DNA of 7,556 nucleotides from an uncultured Slackia sp. GTDB taxonomy: Bacteria; Actinomycetota; Coriobacteriia; Coriobacteriales; Eggerthellaceae. Of this stretch, positions 1 to 7,358 are shown piece by piece (the stretch's first letter is position 1; every line of letters begins with the position of its first letter). The DNA lies in contig USEQ01000057.1 in the NCBI GenBank assembly GCA_900553655.1, positions 1 through 7,556 on the forward strand, given 5' to 3'. Both the position numbers and the translations under genes were made by a program. Below the pieces are notes generated by a model. It was not told the origin of the DNA. It made no database searches and saw only the letters and a list, made by a program, of their open reading frames with translations.

Positions 1-1
1 G

Positions 2-337
2 CCCCTCATGCACGCAAATAGCTTTCTGGCCATGTTCATGATAGGCCTTGCCATGGAGTGGAGGATTGATAAAGGACGCCTGAAAGAAGTGCTCCAGTGC
101 GTATGCTGGCGCATCTTCGTCGCCGTTGTCTGTTGCGCCATCGTGTATTTCTTTGTTCCGATGGCTGAAAGCGTCAAGGTTGTCACCATCGTATGCATGC
201 TGGCCCCCATCATGTCCGTAGGCCTGGTGTATGTCATGTGGATCGACGGCGATACGAAGATGGCGGGGTTCGCGATCTCTTTGTCGGTGGCGGTATCTCT
301 TGTGCTTATGACAACGGCGACGATGCTTTTATCGTAG
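2..337 (+). CDS. AEC-family (auxin efflux carrier-like) permease, C-terminal part
   Basis: This is the 3' end of a membrane transporter gene; the open frame runs off the left edge, so the true start is outside the window. The visible ~111 residues are very hydrophobic and hold about four membrane segments: one around FLAMFMIGLAMEW, one around the CWRIFVAVVCC stretch, one around VTIVCMLAPIMSVGLVYVMW, and a last one ending in SLVLMTTATMLLS at the C-terminus. The pattern of a small-residue APIMS turn in the penultimate helix and a final helix rich in S, V and L resembles the C-terminal half of AEC-family carriers, which export organic acids, amino acids or auxin-like compounds. Substrate cannot be told. 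The gene ends four bases before the convergent stress-protein gene. Another small permease family remains possible because only the last third is visible. Confidence 0.65.
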   Translation, partial: PLMHANSFLAMFMIGLAMEWRIDKGRLKEVLQCVCWRIFVAVVCCAIVYFFVPMAESVKVVTIVCMLAPIMSVGLVYVMWIDGDTKMAGFAISLSVAVSLVLMTTATMLLS

Positions 338-341
338 CCTC

Positions 342-812
342 CTAGCGTTCAACCATTACGGGGCATTCTGCGTTGCGCAGTACCGCGTAGCTTACCGAGC
401 CGAGCACGCCGGCAACGGCGCTCAGCCCTCGCGATCCCATGACAATCAGGTCGATGTGGTGGGTGTGCGCATATTCCAGGATGGCCTTGCTCGGTTTGCC
501 TTGGCCGACGGCGATGGCCAAGGCGTCGCCCGCCTTTTCGGCAATAGCGCCCAGGTCTTCGGCGAGCTTTTCTCTGTGAAATTCTATGTAGTGTCGCTGC
601 ATTTCGGCTGTCTGCTCGGGAGTGAGGGGCTGCGAGCCGCTTATTTGCTCCGCTATGAGGAAATCTTGGGTCTCGAATTGCGGAATGGGCGCAGCAAAAA
701 ATGCGGTGACTTTGCCTGCTACTCCCAGATCGACGTATTCGAGGGCGGTGGACAGTGCGTTTTTCGAGGGACTCGACCCGTCGTAAGGAACCAGAATGTT
801 CTTGTACTTCAT
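342..812 (-). CDS. universal stress protein, UspA family
   Basis: A 156-residue single-domain Usp protein, the usual length. It is a cytoplasmic nucleotide-binding protein, typically made under starvation or stress. The N-terminal strand MKYKNILVPYDGSSPS carries the ATP-binding aspartate (D11). The C-terminal signature is MGSRG (125-129), then GSVS (138-141), then the last strand CPVMVER. The spacing between the second and third glycines is 8 residues, one fewer than the textbook G-2x-G-9x-G(S/T), but the motif otherwise fits ATP-binding members. The frame stays open upstream to about 1025, but I chose the ATG at 812 because AGGAG sits 5 bases before it and homology begins at MKYK. It lies 118 bases downstream of leuB on the same strand, so it may have its own promoter or read-through from the leu operon; I see no convincing promoter or terminator in the gap. 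It is convergent with the permease. Confidence 0.9.
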   Translation of the reverse strand: MKYKNILVPYDGSSPSKNALSTALEYVDLGVAGKVTAFFAAPIPQFETQDFLIAEQISGSQPLTPEQTAEMQRHYIEFHREKLAEDLGAIAEKAGDALAIAVGQGKPSKAILEYAHTHHIDLIVMGSRGLSAVAGVLGSVSYAVLRNAECPVMVER

Positions 813-930
813 GAAAGCTCCTATCTTTTCGAAATCGCATCTCTTCCGAACTTTAGCACTATGCGGGCTGCTGGATTGCTCTTTTTTCGAGTGTTCGCAT
901 TCGCAAGAAACGACGGCATTTTGAGCGGCC

Positions 931-1992
931 TTATATCTCTGCAGCGATCGCATCGCCCATGTCCGAACAGCCAAGGGCCTCCTCGTCTGCTTTGGCGATA
1001 TCTCCCGTGCGGCATCCCCTTTCAAGCGCGCGTTCTACGGCATGCTCAAGAGCGTCGGCCTCTGTGGCCAGTCCGAAGCTGTAGCGCAGCATCATGGCGG
1101 CGGAAAGAACGGCAGCGATAGGGTTCGCCTTGTTTTTTCCGGCGATATCGGGTGCGCTTCCGTGAATCGGTTCGTACATGCCCAGGCTTGTTTCTCCCAT
1201 AGAAGCGGAGGGGAGCATGCCGATCGAACCTGTTATGCAGCTTGCTTCGTCCGAGAGAATGTCCCCGAAAAGGTTTCCCGTCAAAATGACGTCGAATTGT
1301 CCTGGATTGAGCACGAGTTGCATGGCGGCGTTGTCCACGTAAAGGTAATCGACGGCAACGTCAGGATATTCGAGCGAAACGCGCTGCACCGTTTCTCGCC
1401 ACACGCGGCTCGTTTCGAGCACGTTCGCCTTGTCCACGCTGGTCACGTGCCTCCGTCGTTGGCGGGCCATGCGAAACGCGCGGTGTGCGATTCGCTCGAC
1501 TTCCGCTATCGAGTAGTTCATGTCGTCGTGTCCCGCGCCGTCTTCGTCGCGGTATTTCGCGCCGAAATATACATCGCCGGTCAGTTCTCGGCATACCACG
1601 AGGTCAAGGCCGTTCGTAATGCGTTCGGGCTTGAGAGGGCAGGCGTCGGCAAGGGCTGCATGCAGCTTCGCGGGTCGCAGGTTGACGAAAAGCCCGAGTT
1701 CTTTCCTTATGCCGAGCAGTCCTTTTTCGGGGCGTATCTCGGCGGGAAGCCCGTCCCATTTCGGGCCGCCCACGGCGCCGAGGATAATGCTGTCGCACGC
1801 CCGGCAGGTCTCGATGGTCTCTTGGGGCAAAGGGATTCCGCATGCGTCGATGGCGGCCCCTCCGATCAATGCTTCGCGGTAGGCGAATTCGTGTCCGAAA
1901 CGCCTCGCTATTCCGTCAAGGCATTTTTGCGTTTCGGCGACGATTTCCGGTCCGATGCCGTCTCCTTTTAAGACGGCAATGTCGTATTTCAT
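931..1992 (-). CDS. leuB: 3-isopropylmalate dehydrogenase
   Basis: LeuB oxidatively decarboxylates 3-isopropylmalate to 2-ketoisocaproate with NAD+, the third leucine-specific step, in the cytosol as a homodimer. The 353-residue length is typical. The N-terminus is KGDGIGPEI (9-17). Residues matching those of Thermus LeuB are all present: R96 and R106 in LGIRKELGLFVNLRP, R135 and Y142 in CRELTGDVYFG, K188, and the metal-binding D220, D244 and D248. The cofactor loop is HGSAPDIAGKNKANP (277-291). The hydrophobic pocket lining around residues 88-95 (PEKGLLGI) fits isopropylmalate rather than isocitrate or tartrate. AGGAGG lies 5 bases before the ATG. It is the last leu gene of the operon, 52 bases after leuD. 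No damage is seen. Confidence 0.97.
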   Translation of the reverse strand: MKYDIAVLKGDGIGPEIVAETQKCLDGIARRFGHEFAYREALIGGAAIDACGIPLPQETIETCRACDSIILGAVGGPKWDGLPAEIRPEKGLLGIRKELGLFVNLRPAKLHAALADACPLKPERITNGLDLVVCRELTGDVYFGAKYRDEDGAGHDDMNYSIAEVERIAHRAFRMARQRRRHVTSVDKANVLETSRVWRETVQRVSLEYPDVAVDYLYVDNAAMQLVLNPGQFDVILTGNLFGDILSDEASCITGSIGMLPSASMGETSLGMYEPIHGSAPDIAGKNKANPIAAVLSAAMMLRYSFGLATEADALEHAVERALERGCRTGDIAKADEEALGCSDMGDAIAAEI

Positions 1993-2044
1993 AAGGACCT
2001 CCTGTCATGGGACGGCACGGTGCATCATATAAAAGCGGGCAAGT

Positions 2045-2542
2045 TTACTTTCCGCGTGCTTTTAGGCTGCTCAAAAGCCCTTCGCTATCGATAATCTGCT
2101 GGATGAATTTGGGAAAGGGCAGCGCCTTGAAAGTTTCGCTCGTGGTTTCGTCGACAATGGTTCCCGTTGAGAAGTCCACGGTGATCTTGTCGCCTCCGCG
2201 TATCGCCTTCGCCGCTTGCTCGCATTCCAGAATAGGCAGCCCGATGTTGATGGCGTTTCGGTAGAAAATGCGTGCGAAGCTCGAGGCGATAACGCACGCT
2301 ACGCCGTTGTCTTTGAGGACGCGCGGTGCATGCTCGCGGGAGCTGCCGCATCCGAAGTTCTTCGTTGCCACCACGATGTCTCCCGGTTTGACGTTGTGCA
2401 CGAAGGCGGGGTCTATATCTTCCATGGCGTGTGCTGCCAGTTCCTGCGGATCGGCGATATTGAGATATCTTGCAGGGATGATGACGTCGGTGTCGACGTT
2501 GTCGCCGTATTTGAATGCTGATCCTCGAACGGTCGGGTTCAT
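2045..2542 (-). CDS. leuD: 3-isopropylmalate dehydratase, small subunit
   Basis: LeuD pairs with LeuC to form isopropylmalate isomerase, which converts 2-isopropylmalate to 3-isopropylmalate by dehydration and rehydration. The protein is the swivel domain of the aconitase superfamily. At 165 residues it is the compact archaeal/clostridial-type small subunit, not the ~200-residue form of most proteobacteria and mycobacteria. Visible motifs are [19 protein letters not shown] (10-28), whose last residues form the substrate-recognition loop, and [12 protein letters not shown] (62-73), the active-site loop, followed by [17 protein letters not shown] (87-103). AGGAG lies 5 bases before the ATG. The gene is 54 bases downstream of leuC and 52 upstream of leuB. 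Close relatives include homoaconitase and methylmalate isomerase small subunits, but the leu context settles the call. Confidence 0.95.
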   Translation of the reverse strand: MNPTVRGSAFKYGDNVDTDVIIPARYLNIADPQELAAHAMEDIDPAFVHNVKPGDIVVATKNFGCGSSREHAPRVLKDNGVACVIASSFARIFYRNAINIGLPILECEQAAKAIRGGDKITVDFSTGTIVDETTSETFKALPFPKFIQQIIDSEGLLSSLKARGK

Positions 2543-2596
2543 GGTCGCTCCTGTCTTTTCGCTGGGTGTTTCTTCGTATTCCGAGCGATACCGCGG

Positions 2597-3856
2597 CTAA
2601 AGCGTCGAAGGGTCGGTTATGACTCCGGCGACGGCGGATGCCGCGGCAACGGCGGGACTTGCCAAATACACCTCGGAATCGGTGTGCCCCATGCGCCCCA
2701 CGAAGTTGCGATTCGTGGTGGCTATGGCTCGTTCTCCCGCGGCAAGCACGCCCATATGTCCGCCAAGGCACGGACCGCACGTTGGCGTGCTCACGGCAGC
2801 TCCTGCCTCGATGAAGACTTCGGTCAGCCCTTCGCGAATGCATTGCAGATACACTTCCTGCGTAGCGGGGATGACGATGGCGCGTACGCCGTCGGCTACG
2901 TGGCGGCCGCGCATGATGCTTGCCGCCATGCGCATGTCCTCGATGCGGCCGTTCGTGCAGCTTCCGATAACGCTTTGCTGTATGGGAATGCCGGCTAGTT
3001 CCGTGACGGATTTGGTGTTTTCGGGAAGATGCGGCGCTGCGACGGTAGGAGGGATGTCTCGGAGGTCTATGCGTATCGTGCGTTCGTACGAGGCGTCGTC
3101 ATCTGCGGCGAATTCTCGGGGTGCGTGTCGTACGCGATTTTTCATGTAGAGACGGGTTTTTTCGTCAACGGGGAATACTCCGTTTTTCGCTCCCGCCTCA
3201 ATGGCCATATTGCAGATACTGAACCGGTCGTCCATCGAAAGAGACTCCACGCCGTCTCCGCAGAACTCCATGCTCTGGTAAAGGGCGCCATCGACTCCTA
3301 TCGCGCCAATGATGTGCAGAATGACGTCTTTGCCGCAGACCCACGGTTGCAGCTCTCCTGTCAGCTCGATGCGGATGGCGGAGGGCACGCGAAACCACGC
3401 TTTGCCCGTGGCGATGCCTGCTGCGCAGTCGGTCGATCCCACGCCCGTGGAGAATGCGCCCAATGCTCCGTACGTGCATGTATGGCTATCGGCTCCGATG
3501 ACGAGGTCTCCTGCAGCCACGATTCCCTGCTCGGGAAGGAGGGCGTGTTCGATGCCCATGCTGCCCACATCGAAGAAGTGGACGATATCGTGCTTTTTTG
3601 CGAATTCTCGGCATACTTTGCATTGCTCGGCGCTCTTGATGTCTTTGTTCGGTGCGAAATGGTCGAGAACCAAGGCGACCTTTTCATGGTCGAACACTCG
3701 GTCCATGCCCGCCTTTTCAAGTTCGCGAATGGAGACCGGTCCGGTGATATCGTTTGCGAGCGCAAGGTCGATATCCGCCTCTATGAGTTGTCCCGCTTCC
3801 ACCGATTCAAGCCCGGCGTGCGCGGCAAGAATCTTCTGCGTCATGGTCATTCCCAT
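2597..3856 (-). CDS. leuC: 3-isopropylmalate dehydratase, large subunit
   Basis: LeuC is the [4Fe-4S] catalytic subunit of isopropylmalate isomerase. With the chosen start it has 419 residues, the size of the archaeal/clostridial-type LeuC rather than the ~470-residue proteobacterial form. The three cluster ligands are visible as Cys300 in [10 protein letters not shown] and Cys360/Cys363 in [10 protein letters not shown]. Other hallmarks are [13 protein letters not shown] (from residue 121) and [10 protein letters not shown] (from 382). The frame also has an ATG at 3886 (429 residues) and one at 3850. I prefer 3856: the downstream sequence [15 protein letters not shown] matches the usual family start, and AGGG lies 6 bases before it, whereas nothing like a ribosome site precedes 3886. 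It lies 51 bases after leuA (21 if the upper start is used). Homoaconitase is the main alternative, excluded by the leu neighbours. Confidence 0.95.
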   Translation of the reverse strand: MGMTMTQKILAAHAGLESVEAGQLIEADIDLALANDITGPVSIRELEKAGMDRVFDHEKVALVLDHFAPNKDIKSAEQCKVCREFAKKHDIVHFFDVGSMGIEHALLPEQGIVAAGDLVIGADSHTCTYGALGAFSTGVGSTDCAAGIATGKAWFRVPSAIRIELTGELQPWVCGKDVILHIIGAIGVDGALYQSMEFCGDGVESLSMDDRFSICNMAIEAGAKNGVFPVDEKTRLYMKNRVRHAPREFAADDDASYERTIRIDLRDIPPTVAAPHLPENTKSVTELAGIPIQQSVIGSCTNGRIEDMRMAASIMRGRHVADGVRAIVIPATQEVYLQCIREGLTEVFIEAGAAVSTPTCGPCLGGHMGVLAAGERAIATTNRNFVGRMGHTDSEVYLASPAVAAASAVAGVITDPSTL

Positions 3857-3862
3857 GGTAAT

Positions 3863-3869
3863 CCCTACC
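3863..3869 (-). promoter_or_regulatory. ribosome binding site that decides the leuC start
   Basis: On the minus strand GGTAGGG stands 6 bases before the ATG at 3856. It falls inside the reading frame that would begin at the upstream ATG (3886), and that upstream ATG is preceded only by a C-rich sequence without a Shine-Dalgarno match. This supports the shorter 419-residue LeuC. Confidence 0.55.
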
Positions 3870-3907
3870 TTCTTGGTATCGTTCATAGGCGTGCGATAAG
3901 CGAGCGC

Positions 3908-5590
3908 CTAGCTCATCTGTCGGTTGACTGCGGATATGAGCCCGAGGATGGATGCCGTGATAATGTCGTGGTGTTCACCAACGCCCCAGATGATTGCACC
4001 GTCTTCGTCGTCTATTCCCACGTAGGCAGCTGCGCGGCTATCGGAGCCCGTTTCAAGGGCGTGCTCGCTATAGGTCGCGATGTGCGCTCGTATGCCGAGC
4101 TTCGAAAGAGCGTTGCATACAGCGTCGAGACGTCCGTTTCCGTTGCCGACGGCGTCTTGTTCCTCGCCGCCTGTTTTCACGGTAAGGAACGCCTTGAAAG
4201 CCTTGTTTTCGGAATCTCGGGTGAAGTGGAAATCGAGCAATTTCAAGGTCGTCTCGTTGTTGACGAACGTTTCGTGGAATATCTCGTTGACCTCTGCGGG
4301 CGAGAGCTCTTTGTGGGCGTGGTCGGAAGCGTCCTTGCTGGTGTAGCTGAGCTCTTCTCTCAGCTTCGGGGGAAGGACGTAGCCGTAGTTCTTCTCCAGG
4401 ATGTAGCCTATGCCGCCTTTGCCGCTTTGGCTGTTAATGCGGATGACGTCGTTTTCGTAACAACGTCCCACGTCGGCGGGGTCGATAGGGAGATAAGGCG
4501 TAGACCAGTATTCGGGGCTTTTCTCTTCGCGGTATTTGAGCCCTTTTGCGATCGCGTCTTGATGACTGCCCGAAAAAGCGGCGAATACGAGCTGGCCGGA
4601 GTAGGGGGAGCGCGGATTTACCTCCATGCGCGTGACGCGCTCGAACAGCTCTACGACAGAAGGGAGATTGGAAAAATCAAGCTTGGGGTCTACGCCATGA
4701 GAGAAAAGGTTCATGGCAAGAGTGACGAGATCGACGTTTCCCGTTCTTTCCCCATTGCCGAAGAGGGTTCCCTCAATGCGGTCCGCGCCTGCCAGAACGC
4801 CCAGCTCGGCGCATGCCACGCCCGTCCCCCGGTCATTATGGGGATGCAGGCTCACCTCTACGGCGTCGCGATACTTCAGGTTCTTGCTTATATATTCGAC
4901 CTGACTTGCGTAGACATGGGGCAGGCTCATTTCCACGGTTACGGGAAGGTTTATGATGGCTTTGCGTGCGGGGGTCGGCTTCCAGACGTCAAGCACCGCG
5001 TTGCAGACCTCCAGGGCGTATTCCGGTTCGGTTCCCGTGAAGCTTTCGGGACTGTATTCGAAGCGATAATTGTCGTGCCCCTCGGATTCGGTCAGTTCCT
5101 TCAAGAGCTTCGCTCCTGTTACGGCGATGTTCTTGATTTGCTCTTTGTCTTTATGGAAGACCTGCTCGCGCTGGGCGACGCTCGTCGAATTGTATACATG
5201 AACGATTACGGGCGTTTTGCAGCCCTCGAGGGCTTCGAAGGTTTTCTTGATGATGTGTTCGCGCGCCTGCGTGAGCACCTGAATGGTGACATCTTCGGGA
5301 ATCATATCCTGCTCGATGAGGGTTCTCGCCAGTTCGAACTCCGTTTCGCTTGCCGCAGGAAAGCCTATTTCTATCTCTTTGAAGCCGATTGAAACGAGCA
5401 TTCTGAAAAAGTCGATTTTTTCGTCCAGACTCATAGGAACGACCAGGGCTTGATTGCCGTCGCGCAAATCGACGCTGCACCAGTTCGGCGCATGGTCGAT
5501 GTAGTCCTTCTTCACCCAGTCGAAGCAAGGTTCGGGGGGCATGAAATACTCGCGCGTATAGTTGGCGTAGTGGGGCATTCCCGCATTCAT
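3908..5590 (-). CDS. leuA: 2-isopropylmalate synthase (class II, long form)
   Basis: LeuA condenses acetyl-CoA with 2-ketoisovalerate to give 2-isopropylmalate, the committed and normally leucine-inhibited step. The 560-residue protein is the long form seen in corynebacteria, mycobacteria and fungi, starting with an extension that contains YFMPPEPCFDW. The TIM-barrel catalytic domain spans about 35-330: CSVDLRDGNQAL (38-49) holds the metal-binding Asp44, HPHNDRGTG (249-257) holds the metal-binding histidines, and GNGERTGNVD (278-287) follows. A linker subdomain (about 330-430) leads to the C-terminal regulatory domain (about 435-560), with VGNGNGRLDAVCNAL (481-495), the glycine-rich region of the leucine-binding fold. 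AAGGTGG lies 4 bases before the ATG. It is first in the leuACDB operon and divergent from ridA. Leucine feedback inhibition is inferred from the domain, not shown. Confidence 0.97.
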   Translation of the reverse strand: MNAGMPHYANYTREYFMPPEPCFDWVKKDYIDHAPNWCSVDLRDGNQALVVPMSLDEKIDFFRMLVSIGFKEIEIGFPAASETEFELARTLIEQDMIPEDVTIQVLTQAREHIIKKTFEALEGCKTPVIVHVYNSTSVAQREQVFHKDKEQIKNIAVTGAKLLKELTESEGHDNYRFEYSPESFTGTEPEYALEVCNAVLDVWKPTPARKAIINLPVTVEMSLPHVYASQVEYISKNLKYRDAVEVSLHPHNDRGTGVACAELGVLAGADRIEGTLFGNGERTGNVDLVTLAMNLFSHGVDPKLDFSNLPSVVELFERVTRMEVNPRSPYSGQLVFAAFSGSHQDAIAKGLKYREEKSPEYWSTPYLPIDPADVGRCYENDVIRINSQSGKGGIGYILEKNYGYVLPPKLREELSYTSKDASDHAHKELSPAEVNEIFHETFVNNETTLKLLDFHFTRDSENKAFKAFLTVKTGGEEQDAVGNGNGRLDAVCNALSKLGIRAHIATYSEHALETGSDSRAAAYVGIDDEDGAIIWGVGEHHDIITASILGLISAVNRQMS

Positions 5591-5797
5591 GGTGCCACCT
5601 TTCTGGCGTGTTTGCGCAAGCGGGCGCGCGGCGGGCGCTTGCGGTTAAGCGCTATTTCTCGGTCGAATGCTTTATCAATTTAGTGTAGTAAAGTAGTATA
5701 GCTATTCTAGTCGATAAGCGGCTGAAAAAGGTGTATGACGAAAACGCCTATCCCATGCGTCTGCGGTTGCCGCACGCTTCGGTCGAAAGGAGCATTC
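5591..5797. promoter_or_regulatory. divergent control region between leuA and ridA
   Basis: This 207-base gap must hold the promoters of the leftward leu operon and the rightward ridA transcript. An A+T-rich core lies at about 5670-5710 in otherwise GC-rich DNA. For leuA, two weak candidates exist on the minus strand: TTGATA (5673-5678) 18 bases from a poor TAGCGC (5649-5654), or a good -10 TATACT (5695-5700) without a recognisable -35. For ridA, TTATCA (5672-5677) lies 16 bases before TAGTAT (5694-5699). The core also holds GTAGTA twice (5685-5690 and 5693-5698) and the palindrome ATAGCTAT (5698-5705), possible operator sites. I see no leucine-rich leader peptide. Exact promoters cannot be fixed by eye. 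Confidence 0.5.
5615..5643 (-). repeat. GC-rich inverted repeat in the leuA leader
   Basis: Perfect 8-bp arms CGCAAGCG and CGCTTGCG are separated by 13 bases made only of G and C. On the leuA transcript this would form a stable hairpin ending about 24 bases before the start codon and roughly 12 bases before the ribosome site. No run of T follows, so it is not a standard terminator; it may shape the 5' untranslated region. Confidence 0.6.
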
Positions 5798-6178
5798 ATG
5801 AAAGCAATTGCAACGAAGAAAGCACCTGCGGCAATAGGTCCTTACGTACAGGGCGTTATTGCGGGAGGGTTTTTGTTCGCGTCGGGCCAGATTGCCCTCG
5901 ATCCGCAAACGGGAGAGCTTGTCGGGAAGACGGTGGAGGAGCAGTCGGAACAGGTCATGCGGAATATGGGGGCGATTCTCGAATCCGCAGGGATTGGTTT
6001 CGACCAGGTTGTCAAAACGACGTGTTTTCTTGACGATATGGACGATTTCGCGGCGTTCAACAACGTGTATGCGCATTCTTTCGGGGACCATCTGCCCGCT
6101 CGATCGGCCGTTGCCGTGGAAAGGCTTCCCAAAGGGGCTCTCGTGGAGGTTGAATTCATTGCCAAGGTCGGCGAGTAA
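5798..6178 (+). CDS. ridA: RidA family enamine/imine deaminase
   Basis: RidA (YjgF/YER057c/UK114 family) hydrolyses reactive 2-aminoacrylate and other enamine/imine intermediates released by PLP enzymes such as threonine/serine dehydratase, giving 2-keto acids and ammonia and protecting other PLP enzymes. It acts in the cytosol as a trimer. The 126-residue length is standard. Key features are APAAIGPYVQGV (9-20), FASGQIALDPQTGELV (27-42), and PARSAVAVERLPKGALVEVE (100-119). Arg102 and Glu117 correspond by spacing to the catalytic-pocket Arg105 and Glu120 of the E. coli protein, placing it in the active RidA subgroup. AAAGGAG precedes the ATG by 5 bases; the frame is open a little further upstream but without a better site. 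It is divergent from leuA and 67 bases ahead of the dehydrogenase gene. Confidence 0.95.
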   Translation: MKAIATKKAPAAIGPYVQGVIAGGFLFASGQIALDPQTGELVGKTVEEQSEQVMRNMGAILESAGIGFDQVVKTTCFLDDMDDFAAFNNVYAHSFGDHLPARSAVAVERLPKGALVEVEFIAKVGE

Positions 6179-6245
6179 CAGATATACGTCGGCGAACACG
6201 TATAGACGTCAGTGCTCGAAAATGCTGTTGAAGAGGGAGCGGCGC

Positions 6246-7223
6246 ATGAAAATAGCCATTGTAGGATTTGATTTTCCCGACTGCGCACTTGAGGGCAGTT
6301 TGTGCCGCAAAGAGGGGATTGCCATACAGCGCTTTGATGGGAAAAGCCCCGAGTACATTCTTGAACACGTGCACGACGTCGACGGCGTTATCTCTTCGTA
6401 CGGGGAATTTACCGACGAAGTCATCGAAGCGCTCGTCCCGCGTCTCAAGGTTATCAGCAGGACGGGAACGGGCTACGACGAGATCGATGTACCTTCGGCG
6501 ACGAAACACGGGGTGGCTGTATGCAATGTTCCTGGGTACGGGACGGAGGTCGTGAGCGACCATGCGATAGCGCTTGCGCTCGCATGTCTCCGCCGTATCA
6601 ACGAACAAGATGCTGCCATGAGAAAAGGCCAGTGGGGATACGAGCCCATGCGTCCGCTCGGGCAGTGCAAAGGTCGCGTTTTCGGCGTAATAGGCATGGG
6701 TTCCATCGGGTCTGCTGTCGCGCGCAAGGCGGCGGGCCTGGGCTTCGAAGTCGTGTGCTGGTCGCGTTCTCTGTTAGCGGGTTCGCGGTCGCGCGGAGGG
6801 CATCGTGTCGTCGAGCTCGACGAACTTGCCAGGATTTGCGACGTCATAAGTCTCCACACCGCATTAACGGAAGAGACGAGGTATCTTGTGGACGAGCGGC
6901 TTATATCTCTTATGCGTCCAGGGACCGTGATCGTGAATACGTCGCGTGGTGCCGTCGTAGACACTGCCGCGCTCGCAAGGGCTCTTGAGGAGGGGAGGCT
7001 GTGGGGAGCGGGAATAGACGTCTTCGAGACCGAGCCGATCGAGTGCGGCAATCCGCTTTTAAAGGCTCCCCATACCGTGCTTACCCCTCATGCAGCGTAT
7101 TGGTCCGAAGAAAGCGGGGTTGAGCTGAGGACGAGGGCTTGTCAAGCTGCCATAGATGTGTTGAAGGGAGGCATTCCTCGCGACTGCCTTAATCCTGAGA
7201 CGCTTGCAGCCAATGGTGCATAA
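6246..7223 (+). CDS. D-2-hydroxyacid dehydrogenase, CtBP/phosphoglycerate dehydrogenase-like
   Basis: A 325-residue NAD(P)-dependent oxidoreductase of the D-isomer-specific 2-hydroxyacid dehydrogenase family, which interconverts 2-keto acids and D-2-hydroxyacids. The nucleotide-binding fold shows VIGMGSIGSA (148-157). The catalytic triad is visible as Arg234 in NTSRGAVVD, Glu263 in DVFETEP and His282 in LTPHAAYWSEES; the last motif resembles the CtBP-like branch. The residues after the second Rossmann strand are CWSRS (171-175), with Ser-Arg where NAD+-preferring members have an aspartate, hinting at NADP(H) use. It lacks the ACT domain of long SerA proteins. An in-frame ATG at 6222 exists, but GGGAG lies 6 bases before the ATG at 6246. 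It follows ridA closely and is probably in its transcript. The substrate is unknown: a glyoxylate/hydroxypyruvate or branched-chain 2-keto acid reductase is possible. Confidence 0.88.
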   Translation: MKIAIVGFDFPDCALEGSLCRKEGIAIQRFDGKSPEYILEHVHDVDGVISSYGEFTDEVIEALVPRLKVISRTGTGYDEIDVPSATKHGVAVCNVPGYGTEVVSDHAIALALACLRRINEQDAAMRKGQWGYEPMRPLGQCKGRVFGVIGMGSIGSAVARKAAGLGFEVVCWSRSLLAGSRSRGGHRVVELDELARICDVISLHTALTEETRYLVDERLISLMRPGTVIVNTSRGAVVDTAALARALEEGRLWGAGIDVFETEPIECGNPLLKAPHTVLTPHAAYWSEESGVELRTRACQAAIDVLKGGIPRDCLNPETLAANGA

Positions 7224-7296
7224 TGCTGGGCATGCAGATATATGTGGTTTATATTTAGTAGATACATTACCTAAGAAACTAGCTATCAAGAAGTGA

Positions 7297-7330
7297 GTTT
7301 AGAGGGAATGTGTTCTCTCTAAACGTTTCT
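7297..7330 (+). terminator. probable intrinsic terminator after the dehydrogenase gene
   Basis: Arms GTTTAGAGGGAA (7297-7308) and TTCTCTCTAAAC (7313-7324) pair over 12 positions with one G-U wobble and a four-base TGTG loop, followed by GTTTCT. It lies 73 bases after the dehydrogenase stop. The stem is only moderately GC-rich and the T-tract is short and broken, so termination may be incomplete; the hairpin itself is clear. Confidence 0.55.
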
Positions 7331-7358
7331 TGCAACCCTGACAGAGCAAGAGTAAAGT
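7330..7358 (+). promoter_or_regulatory. possible upstream promoter (P1)
   Basis: TTGCAA (7330-7335) and TAAAGT (7353-7358) are separated by exactly 17 bases. Each matches 4 of 6 positions of the sigma-70 consensus. It sits directly after the terminator hairpin and about 109 bases ahead of the stronger promoter, in the tandem arrangement common upstream of rRNA operons. The boxes are weak, so this is tentative. Confidence 0.35.

Noticed and set aside
813..1025. N-terminal extension of the stress protein frame
   Set aside because: The extra 71 residues have no Usp homology, overlap the leuB 3' end and lack a ribosome site, while AGGAG precedes the ATG at 812.
456..1121. Open frame on the plus strand over usp and the leuB end
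   Set aside because: It is antisense to two good genes, with no ribosome site or recognisable domain.
1042..1971. Open frame of 309 codons on the plus strand, antisense to leuB
   Set aside because: It mirrors leuB codons and resembles no known fold; leuB has all its catalytic residues and a good ribosome site.
3029..5392. Open frame of 787 codons on the plus strand, antisense to leuC and leuA
   Set aside because: It overlaps two clearly real, conserved enzymes in full. Its product is a low-complexity mix without a recognisable domain, and its openness is explained by the rarity of TTA, CTA and TCA codons in the leu genes.
5591..5599. GGTGGCACC before leuA, similar to the conserved T-box core GGTGGNACC
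   Set aside because: It is directly next to the ATG and serves as the ribosome site. There is no visible specifier stem or antiterminator/terminator pair, so the match is most likely chance.
6179..6245. ATACG/CGTAT short inverted repeat between ridA and the dehydrogenase gene
   Set aside because: The arms are only 5 bp, with no T-run, so this is well within chance for a 67-base gap.
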